From the NCBI GenBank assembly GCA_021737695.1, contig JAIPDL010000026.1:1-44515 (forward strand): a stretch of 44,515 nt of DNA, in the 5' to 3' direction. The stretch is from Desulfotignum sp. (GTDB lineage Bacteria; Desulfobacterota; Desulfobacteria; Desulfobacterales; Desulfobacteraceae). Numbering within the stretch: position 1 is the stretch's first letter; every line of letters starts with the position of its first letter. Of the stretch, positions 44,045-44,515 are shown in pieces. A program made the position numbers and the translations under genes. The notes below the pieces were generated by a model. That model saw nothing but the letters and a program-made list of their open reading frames with translations. It ran no database searches and had not been told where the DNA came from.

Positions 44045-44338
44045 TTATTTTTGTTTGGTTTCAGTTGAAGGGTCGTTTTCCGGTGCCAGGGTTTTGACGT
44101 ATTCTGCCATTTCATCGTCAAACTTGTTGCACACAAGCGTCATCACCAGACAGATGGCGGCAATTCCGAACCATCCCAGCAGAATGGGAATGATATACTG
44201 GATGGGAAATCCCCACAGGGTTCCCTGCTGAAGGCCGGGGAACAGTACGAAAATGGATGCGGAGTGCCCGGCCAGAAGCAGCAGCGCTGAAAATATCAGG
44301 GTGATGCGGATCTCTTTTTTGTAGATTTTTTCTTTCAT
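44045..44338 (-). CDS. Small membrane subunit of the solute:sodium symporter
   Basis: A 97-residue protein with two hydrophobic helices (ITLIFSALLLLAGHSASIFVL-like, quoted in part as LIFSALLLLAGHSASIF, and YIIPILLGWFGIAAICLVMT), then a charged tail with FDDEMAEYVK. It resembles the DUF485/DUF4212 small proteins encoded next to SSF transporters. AGGAGG selects ATG 44338. Confidence 0.8.
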   Translation of the reverse strand: MKEKIYKKEIRITLIFSALLLLAGHSASIFVLFPGLQQGTLWGFPIQYIIPILLGWFGIAAICLVMTLVCNKFDDEMAEYVKTLAPENDPSTETKQK

Positions 44339-44375
44339 GGATGAAGCCTCCTTTAAGTAAAATAACAGCGTTGAC

Positions 44376-44515
44376 CTATCTTCCCCATTCCGAATCCCGC
44401 AGTTCAATCCGCCGGATTTTGCCGCTGATGGTTTTGGGCAGTTCATCCACAAATTCAATTTTTCTCGGATATTTGTAAGGGGCCGTGGTTTTTTTCACAT
44501 AATCCTGGATCTCCT
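44376..44515 (-). CDS. AMP-forming acyl-CoA synthetase, C-terminal end
   Basis: The window holds only the last 46 residues: [20 protein letters not shown] and then [19 protein letters not shown]. This is the C-terminal lid domain of acetyl-/acyl-CoA synthetases, with the catalytic lysine in SGKIRR. The [17 protein letters not shown] wording is typical of medium- or short-chain acyl-CoA ligases. Upstream of the symporter genes, it suggests uptake followed by activation of the acid. Confidence 0.88.
   Translation of the reverse strand, partial: EIQDYVKKTTAPYKYPRKIEFVDELPKTISGKIRRIELRDSEWGR

Overview
The window looks like chromosomal DNA of an anaerobic sulfate-reducing deltaproteobacterium, most likely of the Desulfobacteraceae (Desulfobacter/Desulfotignum-like). 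This rests on a dissimilatory-type ATP sulfurylase gene (sat) with its own promoter, hypAB hydrogenase maturation genes, a two-gene feoAB iron(II) system and the general codon style. No rRNA marker is present, so the placement is inference. Most of the window (about 1-39.8 kb) is tightly packed housekeeping sequence. The last 5 kb holds a small accessory patch followed by an acetate/organic-acid uptake cluster.

Layout. 1-2.8 kb (minus): 5' part of a FadL/OmpP1 porin, a TolB-like periplasmic protein and gatB. 3.0-7.4 kb (plus): DUF2065 gene, queA, tgt, hypA, hypB and a MEMO-family gene, closed by a terminator. 7.5-9.9 kb (minus): gltX followed by an LpxR-like outer-membrane protein. 10.1-17.3 kb (plus): rpmF-acpP-rpiB-glyA-dCMP deaminase-nrdR-ribD-ribE-ribBA-ribH-nusB, a long operon linking translation, one-carbon, deoxynucleotide and riboflavin synthesis. 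17.4-20.9 kb (plus): MBL hydrolase, fused pabB-pabC, HAD phosphatase. 21.0-22.3 kb: sat, with two inverted repeats upstream and a strong bidirectional terminator behind it.

22.4-30.7 kb (minus) is the ffh-rpsP-khpA-rimM-trmD-RNA methyltransferase-rplS-rnhB-yraN-rsmI ribosome/SRP operon. It ends in a phosphate transporter with a PhoU-like tail, coupled to rsmI by an ATGA overlap. 30.8-35.0 kb: rlmN, an orphan response regulator, a ThiI/MnmA-like thiolation protein read toward it, nth and a methyltransferase. 35.0-38.0 kb: a DtxR-family regulator divergent from feoAB, where the two promoters seem to share one -35 position and direct TTAGTCAT repeats lie over the feo -10. 38.0-39.8 kb (minus): adenine deaminase.

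39.8-41.7 kb is the accessory patch: an intact addiction module (antitoxin plus ParE-like toxin), a 3' relic of a formylglycine-generating-enzyme/C-type-lectin-fold protein whose codons look like the variable region of a diversity-generating retroelement, and a second toxin-antitoxin pair whose PIN toxin is cut off at a composition junction near 41,590. 41.7-44.5 kb (minus): a Yip1-like membrane protein, a sodium:solute symporter, its small membrane partner and the 3' end of an AMP-forming acyl-CoA synthetase, read in the order synthetase, small subunit, symporter, Yip1-like protein.

I found no tRNA, rRNA, CRISPR array, complete insertion sequence or reverse transcriptase in the window. The most unusual items are the retroelement-like variable-region relic, the palindromes before sat, and the overlapping divergent feo/regulator promoters.
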